From Clostridia bacterium (GTDB taxonomy: Bacteria; Bacillota_A; Clostridia; Christensenellales; Aristaeellaceae), in NCBI GenBank assembly GCA_017397695.1, contig JAFQIF010000025.1:1-51843 (forward strand): a DNA stretch of 51,843 nt, given 5' to 3'. A program made the position numbers and the translations under genes. This document shows positions 41,017-48,877 of the stretch, in pieces (the first letter of the stretch is position 1; the number at the start of each line of letters is the position of its first letter). The notes beneath the pieces are model-generated. The model was given only the letters and a program-made list of their open reading frames with translations. It made no database searches and was not told the origin of the DNA.

Positions 41017-42003
41017 ATGCTCTCGTTTGAGGATTTTATGGGGCAGTCTGCGCATATTGGGCAGATGCAGTCGGATTTTGCCGCGCGTGCGTTTGTGCAT
41101 GCCTATCTGCTGTGCGGACCGCGCGGTACGGGCAAGAAATCCGTGGCCAGGCTTTGCGCGATGGCGGCGGTATGCCGTGCGGAAAGCGGAAGACCCTGCG
41201 GCGTCTGCGGCCCATGCCAGCGCATTCTCAGCGACACGCACCCGGATGTGCACACCATCCGCCCGGAAAAGGGAAAGCAGACGATCGGCGTGGACGTGAT
41301 GCGCGACATGATCGCGGAGGTCGGTGTCAAGTCGTTTGAAAATACGACGAAGGTGCTCATCATTCCCGATGCGCAGAAAATGACGCCTGCCGCCCAGAAC
41401 TGCCTGCTCAAAACGCTGGAGGAGCCGCCTGAGGATACGGTGTTCTTTCTGATCACCGAGCAGCCGGGCGCGCTGCTGCCAACCATCACATCCCGCTGCC
41501 GCGTGATCCGTTTTCATCCGCTCAGCGGTGAGGAATGCGAAAAGAGGCTCATTGCGCTGGGACAGACGCCCATGGATGCCAGACGCAGGGCGCGTATGGC
41601 GGAGGGCTGCGTAGGCCAGGCGCTGGAGATTGACGAAGAACGGCTGAACCTGCTGGAAAAGCTGACACGGGATGTATTTCGCGTGCATCGAAGCGGCGAC
41701 GTACTCCCGATTGTAAATCTGTATAAGGACGATAAGGAACGCCAGAAGATGATTCTGGATCTGCTGGAGGGCGCTGTGCGCGATATCCTGCTGGCACAGG
41801 CCGGCAGGGGCAAGCTTGAGGAGAGCGGCTATGCGCAGGAGGCGGAAGCCTATGCCCATGCAGTGCCGCTGGAAGGCGGCCTTGCGCTGGCGCAGGCGAT
41901 CACAAAGGCGCGGATGATGATGGCGAGCAATGTGGCGTTCGCCTCGGCGTTTGAATCGGTCCTGCTGAAAATATCGGAGGAATATGCCAAATGGCCATGG
42001 TAA
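41017..42003 (+). CDS. holB: DNA polymerase III delta' subunit
   Basis: Clamp-loader subunit. 328 residues. AAA+ fold: HAYLLCGPRGTGKKSVAR (P-loop, although delta' proteins need not hydrolyse ATP), zinc module CGVCGPCQRIL preceded by an earlier cysteine, KVLIIPDAQKMTPAAQNCLLKTLEEPP and SRCRVIRF (sensor region). Starts two bases after darA stop and overlaps yaaT by 13 bases. Confidence 0.94.
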   Translation: MLSFEDFMGQSAHIGQMQSDFAARAFVHAYLLCGPRGTGKKSVARLCAMAAVCRAESGRPCGVCGPCQRILSDTHPDVHTIRPEKGKQTIGVDVMRDMIAEVGVKSFENTTKVLIIPDAQKMTPAAQNCLLKTLEEPPEDTVFFLITEQPGALLPTITSRCRVIRFHPLSGEECEKRLIALGQTPMDARRRARMAEGCVGQALEIDEERLNLLEKLTRDVFRVHRSGDVLPIVNLYKDDKERQKMILDLLEGAVRDILLAQAGRGKLEESGYAQEAEAYAHAVPLEGGLALAQAITKARMMMASNVAFASAFESVLLKISEEYAKWPW

Positions 42004-43190
42004 TCAGGGTGCGCTTTAAGCGCGCCAGCAAGCTGTATGATTTTGATCCGGCGGGACTGGATCTGCATAACGGTATGCATGTCGTCACCGAAACTGCACG
42101 CGGCGTGGAGCTGGGTGAATGCATGTCCGGCATTATGGAGGTGCCCGACGAGCACATTGCCGCGCCGCTTAAGCCGATCATGCGCATCGCAACCGAGCTG
42201 GATATGCTCACCCAGAAGCGCAATGAGGAATACGAAAAGGAAGCATTTGATATCGCTATCGACCGCATCGCCGAGCATAATCTGGAGATGAAGCTGGTGG
42301 ATGTGGAATACGCGTTTGATCATTCTAAGATTATCTTCTATTTCACGGCGAACGGCCGCGTGGACTTCCGCCTGCTGGTCAAGAATCTGGCCAGCATATT
42401 CAAGACCCGTATCGAGCTGCGTCAGATCGGCGTGCGCGATGAGGCGAAGATGCTCGGCGGCATCGGTCCGTGCGGCAGGCCCATCTGCTGCCGTACGTTC
42501 CTGAGCGATTTTACGCCGGTGTCCATCAAGATGGCGAAGGAGCAGAATCTTTCGCTCAACCCGACCAAGATTTCCGGCCTGTGCGACAGGCTGATGTGCT
42601 GCCTCAAGTATGAGCAGGATCAGTATGAGACGACGCGCAAGCGCATGCCGCGCGTGGGCCGCGAGATCGTCACGCCGGATGGCGTAGGTACGATCAACGC
42701 CATCAATGTGCTGGAGGAGACTGTGCGCGTGCGTATCGCCGTGGGCGATTCGTTTGAGCTGCGCGAGTATCCGATCGATGACTGCCAACGCCCGGAGGGT
42801 CAGAATCCGCCGCAGCAGGAGCGCCAGGAGAAGGCAGAAAAGCAGGAACACCGCGAAAAGACGGAAAAGAGCGAGAAGCCGGAAAAGACCGAAAAGCCGG
42901 AGCGCCGCGAGAAGCCGGACAAGGGAGAAAAGGCGGAGAAGAGCGAAAAGAGCGAACGTCCGCCCAAGCAGAAGCGTCCGGATAAGGGCGAAAAGAGCGA
43001 ACGCGGTGAGAGACACGAAAAGCAGGAGAAAGGCGAAAAGCCGGAGCGCCGCGAAAAGCCGCGCGCCGATAAGCGCCAGAAGCAGCAGCCGGAGAAACCG
43101 GCTGAGCAGAAGGCTGCCGCGCCGGTAATTGCGCCGGAACCGGACGTTCTGGAAATCGTGGAAGAGACCGGCGTTGAAGATCTGCTGTGA
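41991..43190 (+). CDS. yaaT: PSP1/YaaT-type regulatory protein
   Basis: 399 residues. Residues 1-265 are the PSP1 domain with a cysteine-rich centre (GGIGPCGRPICCRTFL, LCDRLMCCLKYEQ), as in YaaT/RicT, part of the Fe-S containing RicAFT complex that aids RNase Y-dependent mRNA maturation and phosphorelay in Bacillus. Residues about 270-375 form an extra tail of charged repeats (EK, EKPE, ERREKP units), absent from typical members, followed by an acidic end. No ricA or ricF is in the window. Overlaps holB; GGAGG about ten bases before ATG. Confidence 0.9.
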   Translation: MAMVIRVRFKRASKLYDFDPAGLDLHNGMHVVTETARGVELGECMSGIMEVPDEHIAAPLKPIMRIATELDMLTQKRNEEYEKEAFDIAIDRIAEHNLEMKLVDVEYAFDHSKIIFYFTANGRVDFRLLVKNLASIFKTRIELRQIGVRDEAKMLGGIGPCGRPICCRTFLSDFTPVSIKMAKEQNLSLNPTKISGLCDRLMCCLKYEQDQYETTRKRMPRVGREIVTPDGVGTINAINVLEETVRVRIAVGDSFELREYPIDDCQRPEGQNPPQQERQEKAEKQEHREKTEKSEKPEKTEKPERREKPDKGEKAEKSEKSERPPKQKRPDKGEKSERGERHEKQEKGEKPERREKPRADKRQKQQPEKPAEQKAAAPVIAPEPDVLEIVEETGVEDLL

Positions 43191-43266
43191 TGCGATAAGT
43201 TTGTTACATATAACATCAAATGGATGGTTCTATGGGCCGAAGATTGATGGAAATTGACAAAACGTC

Positions 43267-43295
43267 TTGCAATTTGGCGGTGATCGTGCTAAAAT
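43267..43295 (+). promoter_or_regulatory. Ferredoxin promoter
   Basis: TTGCAA (43267-43272), 17-base spacer, TAAAAT (43290-43295). Confidence 0.75.
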
Positions 43296-43335
43296 GAACA
43301 CACTCTAAAACAAAAATACTTGGAGGTATACTGTT

Positions 43336-43506
43336 ATGGCATACGTTATTAATGATGATTGCATCTCTTGCGGCGTTTGCGCCGGCAACTGCCCGGTGAG
43401 CGCGATCACCGAGGGCGACGGCAAGTACGTCATCGACGCTGATTCCTGCATCGACTGCGGCGCTTGCGCCGAGAACTGCCCGGTTGCGGCTCCGGTTCAG
43501 GGCTAA
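43336..43506 (+). CDS. 2x[4Fe-4S] ferredoxin
   Basis: 56-residue clostridial-type ferredoxin with two cluster motifs CISCGVCAGNCP and CIDCGACAENCP; low-potential electron carrier of anaerobic metabolism. TTGGAGG ten bases before ATG. Single gene with promoter and terminator, codon use typical of a highly expressed gene. It could serve the aldo/keto reductase or other oxidoreductases. Confidence 0.96.
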   Translation: MAYVINDDCISCGVCAGNCPVSAITEGDGKYVIDADSCIDCGACAENCPVAAPVQG

Positions 43507-43519
43507 TTGAGCGACATAA

Positions 43520-43550
43520 AAGACATTCCGGTTTCCGGAATGTCTTTTTC
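43520..43550 (+). terminator. Ferredoxin terminator
   Basis: AGACATTCCGG-ttt-CCGGAATGTCT followed by TTTTC. Confidence 0.92.
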
Positions 43551-43629
43551 TTTTTGCTTTACGGAGAATTGCGCCGCGATGAGGCTCCACAGCGCGGCGT
43601 CGTCTGAAGGAAGCATGGCGTGACGGTGC

Positions 43630-43658
43630 TTTACATTCCGGCGCTTTTTGACTATAAT
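43630..43658 (+). promoter_or_regulatory. Promoter of the CapA-like / P1 peptidase pair
   Basis: TTTACA (43630-43635), 17-base spacer, TATAAT (43653-43658). Confidence 0.78.
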
Positions 43659-43684
43659 GAAATCAGATAAATGCGAAAGGATGT

Positions 43685-45007
43685 GTGCGCGCGATGGCAG
43701 GACGCAAAGGCCCCAGGCTTTCCTTGGGCACGATCTTTATGCTGCTGCTGACAGCTGCTGTCGTTGCGGGCTGCGTCCTTTTTTTTGCGCTGTTGGTAGG
43801 CGACGATCTGTATGAGCGCACGGGCGCTTTCATCCGTTCGCTGTCCGAGCAGGGACTGTTTGATGCACAGATGATTTCCCTGCCGCAGGAAGCGAATGTG
43901 ACCTCGATTTTTGACTGGCCGGAGGATACGCTGCCCCCGACGGCACCGCCCGTTACGCCAACGCCTGTGCCTGCGCCTTCCACAATCACCATTGCCGCTG
44001 CGGGTACTGTGTACGCGCCTAAGGCGGTGCGGGAAAGTGCGATGAATGGCGCGCGATATGACTTTGGGCCCGTGTTTGAGGGGCTGGGCGATACGCTGCG
44101 GGATGCGGACCTTGCAATTGCCACGCTGGAAACGGTGACGGCTGGCAAGGACAAAGGGTTCGATCACTATAATACCGCGCCCGAAATTCTGGATGCTCTG
44201 CGCGGATGCGGCGTGGATCTGCTTTCGCTTTCTACAGAGCATGCGCTGGACAAGGGCTATGAGAGCCTGGATCTGACGGTGAGCGAACTGACGGCACGCG
44301 GCCTGGCCTATGCAGGTGTTGAGCGCGAGGGCATGAGCAGCCGGGCGACGATGATGCGCATCGGCGGCGTGCAGGTGGCCGTGCTTGCGTATACCTATGG
44401 CCTGAGCGAGGAGGGCGCCAAGGCAACGAACGGCGATAGTCGCGCCGTTTTGATGCAGATGAATCAGGTGCAGATGATCGAGGACATCACGCAGGCGCGT
44501 GTAGACGGCGCGAATGCCGTGATTGTGCTGGCGCACTGGGGCACCAAGAACATCAGCGATACGCCGGTGAATGTGAAGCGCCTGGCCGGAGAACTGGCGC
44601 AGGCCGGTGCGGACGTCATTCTGGGCACGCATCCAAACGTGCCGCAGGGTACGGAGCGCCTGAACGTGACGCGAGCAGATGGCCTTGCGTATGAGGCGGT
44701 GGTCTGTTATTCGCTGGGCAGCCTGCTCACCGATGCGCGCACACCGGAAAATACGGCGGGTATGGTTGCGCATGTGAGCATTACCCATGACCCTGTGACG
44801 CGCAGGACGACGATCGGCGACCTTTACTGCACGCCGGTGTATATTGCCAGGCAGCGGCAGGATGATCATATGGTGTATCGCGTGGTGGATGCGGAGAGCG
44901 CTTCTGCGATGGAAATGCTGGCGCCGGGCGAGCAGCAGGCGGCCCGCGCAGCGGTGGATCTGGTGCGTGAGGCGACGGGAAGCGAGGACCAGGAGGGACA
45001 GGGATAA
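43685..45007 (+). CDS. CapA-like metallophosphatase-fold membrane protein
   Basis: 440 residues. One N-terminal membrane anchor (about 16-40), a proline-threonine linker (80-100), then a CapA/PGA_cap domain outside the cell. Seen: LETV, GVDLLSLSTEHALDKG, VLAHWGTKN and GTHPNVPQGTE. Typical CapA has GD near the first strand and ANNH; here these read AGTVYA and STEH, so metal binding may be lost or changed. GTG at 43685 follows AAAGGA by four bases; ATG at 43694 is the alternative. Its stop overlaps the next start (TAATG). Confidence 0.82.
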   Translation: MRAMAGRKGPRLSLGTIFMLLLTAAVVAGCVLFFALLVGDDLYERTGAFIRSLSEQGLFDAQMISLPQEANVTSIFDWPEDTLPPTAPPVTPTPVPAPSTITIAAAGTVYAPKAVRESAMNGARYDFGPVFEGLGDTLRDADLAIATLETVTAGKDKGFDHYNTAPEILDALRGCGVDLLSLSTEHALDKGYESLDLTVSELTARGLAYAGVEREGMSSRATMMRIGGVQVAVLAYTYGLSEEGAKATNGDSRAVLMQMNQVQMIEDITQARVDGANAVIVLAHWGTKNISDTPVNVKRLAGELAQAGADVILGTHPNVPQGTERLNVTRADGLAYEAVVCYSLGSLLTDARTPENTAGMVAHVSITHDPVTRRTTIGDLYCTPVYIARQRQDDHMVYRVVDAESASAMEMLAPGEQQAARAAVDLVREATGSEDQEGQG

Positions 45008-46041
45008 TGAGAATAGAGGATTACGGCGTGCAGGTGGGCAAGCTGCCGCGCGGCAGGTACAACAAGATTACGGATGTGCCGGGCGTGAAGGTGGGTCATG
45101 CTACGATTCATGATGAACGCCATCATACAGGTGTGACGGTGATCATGCCGTGTGAAGACAATATGTTCAGGAGCAAGCTGACTGCAGCATCGTTTGTGCT
45201 CAACGGCTTTGGCAAGACGCAGGGTCTGGTGCAGATCGACGAACTGGGTACGCTGGAAACGCCCATTGCGCTTACCAATACACTGAATGTAGGCAAGGTG
45301 CACGACGCGTTGGTGGCATACATGGCTGAGCGCTGCGAGGCAGATCGCTTCCCGATGAGCTCTATCAATCCGGTGGTGGGCGAATGCAACGATGCGTCGT
45401 TTAATGCGATCACGGACAGGCCGGTTGGCAGCGAGCATGTGATGCGGGCAATTGACAATCTGTGTGAGGATTTTGAAGAGGGCTGTGTCGGCGCCGGCGC
45501 GGGCACGATCTGCCATGGCCTCAAGGGCGGCATCGGATCGGCTTCGCGCGTGCTGGAGATTTCGGGCAGCGCATATACGCTGGGCGTGCTGGTGCAGAGC
45601 AACTACGGCACGCTGGACGAGCTGCACGTGCTCGAGCGGCCGCTGGGCCGGGAGATTATCGAAAAGCGGAATGCGCAGCCGGCCCGGGAGCCGCAGGATC
45701 GCGGCTCAATCATGATGGTGCTGGCGACCGATCTGCCGGTGAGCGATAGACAGCTGCGCCGCATTCTCAAGCGCTGCGCGGTGGGCCTTGCGCGCAATGG
45801 CTCGTACTTTGGCCATGGCAGCGGCGATGTGATGATCGGCTTTACGACAGCCAACCGCGTGCCGCATGGCGGCATGCACCGCGTGATTGAGCACAAGGTG
45901 CTTACCGAGCATACGCTGGAGATGGCCTTTCGCGCGGCGGCGGAGGCCACACAAGAAGCCGTACTCAATTCCATGACGGCGGCGATAACCATGACCGCGC
46001 TGGACGGCACGGTCTATGAATCCATTACCCAGTATCTTTAA
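45007..46041 (+). CDS. P1-family peptidase (DmpA/BapA-like)
   Basis: 344 residues. Self-processing N-terminal nucleophile hydrolase, family S58 aminopeptidase acting on N-terminal D- or beta-amino residues. Seen: KITDVPGVKVGHATI at the start, GFGKTQGLVQIDELGTLETPI, GAGAGTICHGLKGGIGSAS, LVQSNYG, and the cleavage/nucleophile site DRGSIMMVLATDLPVS. No signal peptide. Starts on the last base of the CapA-like stop, so translation is coupled. Confidence 0.92.
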   Translation: MRIEDYGVQVGKLPRGRYNKITDVPGVKVGHATIHDERHHTGVTVIMPCEDNMFRSKLTAASFVLNGFGKTQGLVQIDELGTLETPIALTNTLNVGKVHDALVAYMAERCEADRFPMSSINPVVGECNDASFNAITDRPVGSEHVMRAIDNLCEDFEEGCVGAGAGTICHGLKGGIGSASRVLEISGSAYTLGVLVQSNYGTLDELHVLERPLGREIIEKRNAQPAREPQDRGSIMMVLATDLPVSDRQLRRILKRCAVGLARNGSYFGHGSGDVMIGFTTANRVPHGGMHRVIEHKVLTEHTLEMAFRAAAEATQEAVLNSMTAAITMTALDGTVYESITQYL

Positions 46042-46172
46042 TCCACCGCAAAGCGAAAAAGGGGTCTGGGGATAATGTCCCCAGGCAGGGGTATGGGAAT
46101 GCAATCCCCATCGTTCCCAGCGCGAAGCATAAAAGTATGCGGGAATCGGAGCGGAGCCAAAGGCGACAATTA
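46037..46172 (+). repeat. Dispersed repeat, full-length copy R7
   Basis: ttaatccaccgcaaagcg, hairpin TGGGGAT-aat-GTCCCCA, hairpin ATGGGAATGCAATCCCCAT, then a second cgcgaagc and the end ggagcggagccaaaggcgac, as in R1. Lies between the peptidase stop and its terminator. Confidence 0.85.
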
Positions 46173-46195
46173 CGATTCTGAAATGGCTTCTTGAA

Positions 46196-46231
46196 ACAAA
46201 ACAGACTGACATCGCTGTCAGTCTGTTTTTT
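46196..46231. terminator. Bidirectional terminator, P1 peptidase / glycosyltransferase
   Basis: ACAGACTGAC-atcgct-GTCAGTCTGT with TTTTT on the plus side and TTTTGTTT on the minus side, just after the stop codon of the glycosyltransferase. Confidence 0.9.
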
Positions 46232-46232
46232 G

Positions 46233-47393
46233 TCATATCCTTACTTCGATAAAATCCGCCGCTGCTTTTGCGCCGCCGCACGTTGCAAAATCTGCAGCAA
46301 TTGCCTGCGCGGCTTTGCGGTAGCGCCCGTCTGCGAGCACCGCTTCCAGCGCACGGCGAATTCCTTCTGCGCTCGCCCGCTTCAGCCGCAGGCCTGCGCC
46401 CAGCTCTTCGGCCCTGCCCGCGACAGCCTCCTCCTCGCTGTGCTGGGGAAAGAGCACCATTGGCACGCCGCACAAGAGGCTTTCAGAAACCGAATTCATA
46501 CCGCAGTGCGTGAGGAATACGTCTGCAGAGGCGAGCACCTCAAGCTGGTTCACGCGCGGAAACACCTGTACGTTTGCGGGTATTTCGCCCAGAGACGCAG
46601 GATCTACCTTGCTGCCAATCGAGATAACCGCATCGCAGTCCATATCCCTGAGCGCGAGAAGGCAGCTGCGGTAAAACGCTGGCGCGTTGTGCAGCACCGT
46701 GCCCAGCGAGATATAGACCAACGATCTTTTGCATGTTTTGCGCGGATAGAGAACCGCAACCGACGGCCCGACGAACGCATAGTTTTTACCGAAGGTTTCA
46801 CTCATTGGCTGAAAAGCGCGGGAGGTGTAGACGATGGTGTTGGTCTGCGCGTCGTTGCCGATCACATCCACGAAGCTGCGCACGCCGTATCCATGATCGC
46901 GCAGAAGCTGCATGCTTTTTTCGATTCGCTTCATGCCCAGCACCATGCGCAGGATTTCCAGCGGCTTTTGCTTCATACGCTTTGCGGTTTGCTGGTTGAA
47001 GGCGAACGTCGTCGTCGAGCAGACGAAGGGAATACCGTGCTTTTTTGCCAGCAGCTTGCTGTAAAAGCAGACGGAGTCGCCGATCATCAGCGCGGGCTTT
47101 TCCCGGGCGACGTCTACGGCGATTCGATCGTCCAGCGCCAGTGCCGTTTGTGTAACCATTTCGATCAGCGCGGCGAAATCCTTGCCGGCGATTTGATCGA
47201 TGTTCGCGGGCGTGGGCGGCATATAGGGCTCAATGGAAACGAACTGCGCGCCAGCGTCTTCAATCTTTTCACGGAATTCCTCCGTCTCGTAATAGATTAC
47301 GCGATGCCCGCGCGCACTCAGTTCGCGTACCAGCGGCAGCGTGGGGTTCACATGCCCATGCGCGGGAATAGAGAAAAAGAAGATGCATGCCAT
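46233..47393 (-). CDS. GT1-family glycosyltransferase, macrolide-type (MGT)
   Basis: 386 residues, GT-B fold. N terminus FFFSIPAHGHVNPTLPLV is typical of the MGT/UGT group; the donor site is FLTHCGMNSVSESLLCGVPMVLFPQHSEE, close to the UGT signature. Probably uses a UDP-sugar; acceptor unknown (macrolide, lipid or flavonoid-like small molecule). Starts four bases after the RHH stop, so it is the third gene of the SPFH operon. ATG at 47393 follows GGAAAGGAAAA; the longer frame lies inside the RHH gene. Confidence 0.9.
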   Translation of the reverse strand: MACIFFFSIPAHGHVNPTLPLVRELSARGHRVIYYETEEFREKIEDAGAQFVSIEPYMPPTPANIDQIAGKDFAALIEMVTQTALALDDRIAVDVAREKPALMIGDSVCFYSKLLAKKHGIPFVCSTTTFAFNQQTAKRMKQKPLEILRMVLGMKRIEKSMQLLRDHGYGVRSFVDVIGNDAQTNTIVYTSRAFQPMSETFGKNYAFVGPSVAVLYPRKTCKRSLVYISLGTVLHNAPAFYRSCLLALRDMDCDAVISIGSKVDPASLGEIPANVQVFPRVNQLEVLASADVFLTHCGMNSVSESLLCGVPMVLFPQHSEEEAVAGRAEELGAGLRLKRASAEGIRRALEAVLADGRYRKAAQAIAADFATCGGAKAAADFIEVRI

Positions 47394-47397
47394 AGTT

Positions 47398-47658
47398 TTA
47401 TTTTCCTTTCCGGCGATTGCGCACGGACTCGGTAAGCAGATATTCGATCTGGCTGTTGATGGATCGGAAATCATCCTCTGCCCATGCGGCAATCTCGTCC
47501 CAGAGCGATGGGGCAAGGCGGAGGAGCACCTGCTTCTTCGCCTTTTCTTTTTCCTTGAGCGCCCGTTCTTTTTTGATCACCTGCGCTTCGAGTTCTTCAA
47601 TGCGCCGGATGCGCTCGCTCAGCTGCGCTTCTTTTTTGGTGAGCTGGTCCTCATTCAT
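47398..47658 (-). CDS. Small coiled-coil / ribbon-helix-helix (Arc-type) protein
   Basis: 86 residues. Residues 5-40 are a charged coiled coil; 41-80 fit an Arc/MetJ-type ribbon-helix-helix (QVLLRLAPSLWDEIAAWAED followed by SINSQIEYLLTESV). GGAGG eight bases before ATG. Lies between SPFH and glycosyltransferase genes with gaps of 15 and 4 bases. It may bind DNA to control its own operon, or the coiled coil may tie it to the SPFH assembly. Confidence 0.85.
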   Translation of the reverse strand: MNEDQLTKKEAQLSERIRRIEELEAQVIKKERALKEKEKAKKQVLLRLAPSLWDEIAAWAEDDFRSINSQIEYLLTESVRNRRKGK

Positions 47659-47673
47659 GGGAAACCCCTCCGC

Positions 47674-48690
47674 TTAATAGATGCTGGAGCTATTGACGAT
47701 GGGCTGCGCTTCCTTGTTGCCGCACAGCACGACCAGCAGGTTGGAGACCATGGCAGCTTTGCGCTCCTCATCGAGTACGACAACCTCTTCTTCGCCGAGC
47801 TGATCGATAGCCATCTTCACCATGCCGACCGCGCCTTCGACGATCTTCTGGCGGGCGGCGATGATGGCGGTCGCCTGCTGGCGCTGGAGCATTGCGGCAG
47901 CGATCTCGTCGGAATAGGCGAGCGTGGTGATGCGCACGTCCTCGATGATGATGCCTGCGTCCTTCACGCGCTCAGCGAGCTCCTGCTGCATGATCTCGCT
48001 GACCTCATTGCTCGAGCCGCGCAGCGTCTTTTCGTCTGCATCGTCCTCCATGGTATCGTAGGGATACAGACGAGCGATGTTGCGGATGGTGGAGTCGCAC
48101 TGGATGGACAGATAGTCCTCAAAATTTTCCACGGCAAAGACCGCGGCGGTGGGATCGGCGACGCGCCAGATGACGACGGAACCGATGATGATCGGATTGC
48201 CCATCGCATCGTTGACCTTTTGCGTCCGGTTGTCAAGCGTTCGGGTCTTCAGGGAAATCTTCTTGGACAGATTGATGGAGATGTTGGTTTCCATACCGGT
48301 AGTGGGATTCTTCTTCTGTACGGGGCCGGTCGGCGTGCCGTTCATCACGGCAGGCGCATTCGCCGTGACGAAGGGATTGAGATAATAGAAGCCGGGCGTT
48401 TTAAGCGTGCCGTAATACTTGCCAAAGAGGGTGAAGACATAGGCCTGATTGGGGGCGAGTACCTTGAGCCCGGCCAGCAGGATGCAGAAGGCGGCGGTGC
48501 CCACGATACCGACGGTCAGCAGAATGCTGCCATAGAGATAGAGGCCATGGTCAAGACGGATGCCGCCGAAGATGATGCACAGAATCGAGGCGATCATGCC
48601 GATGAGATTGACCAGGAGGCCGAAATATCCGCTGCGGTGCGGCGCGGTCTTTTCCGGCGGGACAGCGGAGGTGATGCGATTGTTTTCCAT
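47674..48690 (-). CDS. SPFH/prohibitin-domain membrane protein
   Basis: 338 residues. Two close membrane segments (about 25-45 and 50-70), then the SPFH band-7 domain ([41 protein letters not shown]) and a helical region ([48 protein letters not shown]). Such proteins build ring scaffolds in membranes and take part in envelope stress or protease control. ATG at 48690 with AAAGGAG eight bases before; longer frames run through the promoter. Confidence 0.93.
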   Translation of the reverse strand: MENNRITSAVPPEKTAPHRSGYFGLLVNLIGMIASILCIIFGGIRLDHGLYLYGSILLTVGIVGTAAFCILLAGLKVLAPNQAYVFTLFGKYYGTLKTPGFYYLNPFVTANAPAVMNGTPTGPVQKKNPTTGMETNISINLSKKISLKTRTLDNRTQKVNDAMGNPIIIGSVVIWRVADPTAAVFAVENFEDYLSIQCDSTIRNIARLYPYDTMEDDADEKTLRGSSNEVSEIMQQELAERVKDAGIIIEDVRITTLAYSDEIAAAMLQRQQATAIIAARQKIVEGAVGMVKMAIDQLGEEEVVVLDEERKAAMVSNLLVVLCGNKEAQPIVNSSSIY

Positions 48691-48723
48691 GACGATGCTC
48701 CTTTCGGGATATGATATTATTTT

Positions 48724-48761
48724 GATATCATGATGATAATGTATTATTGATGAGGTGTCAA
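48724..48761 (-). promoter_or_regulatory. SPFH operon promoter with operator shared with the XRE gene
   Basis: Minus strand TTGACA (48756-48761), 17-base spacer, TATCAT (48733-48738). The -10 box is part of GATATCATGATGATAAT (48724-48740), which matches the palindrome at 31874-31890 in 16 of 17 bases. A second half-like GGGATATGATATTA is at 48707-48720. Confidence 0.78.
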
Positions 48762-48810
48762 GGGGAAGCTGTGCGTAAAGCACGAAAAAAAGTGAAATCG
48801 CGGTGCAGCG

Positions 48811-48839
48811 TTGATTTGAAAAGCGGCGAGTGCTATAAT
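48811..48839 (+). promoter_or_regulatory. Promoter of the LRR protein gene
   Basis: TTGATT (48811-48816), 17-base spacer, TATAAT (48834-48839). Confidence 0.8.
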
Positions 48840-48877
48840 AAATCCAAATGTGACAAATTTCGAAGGATGAGGAAAAG

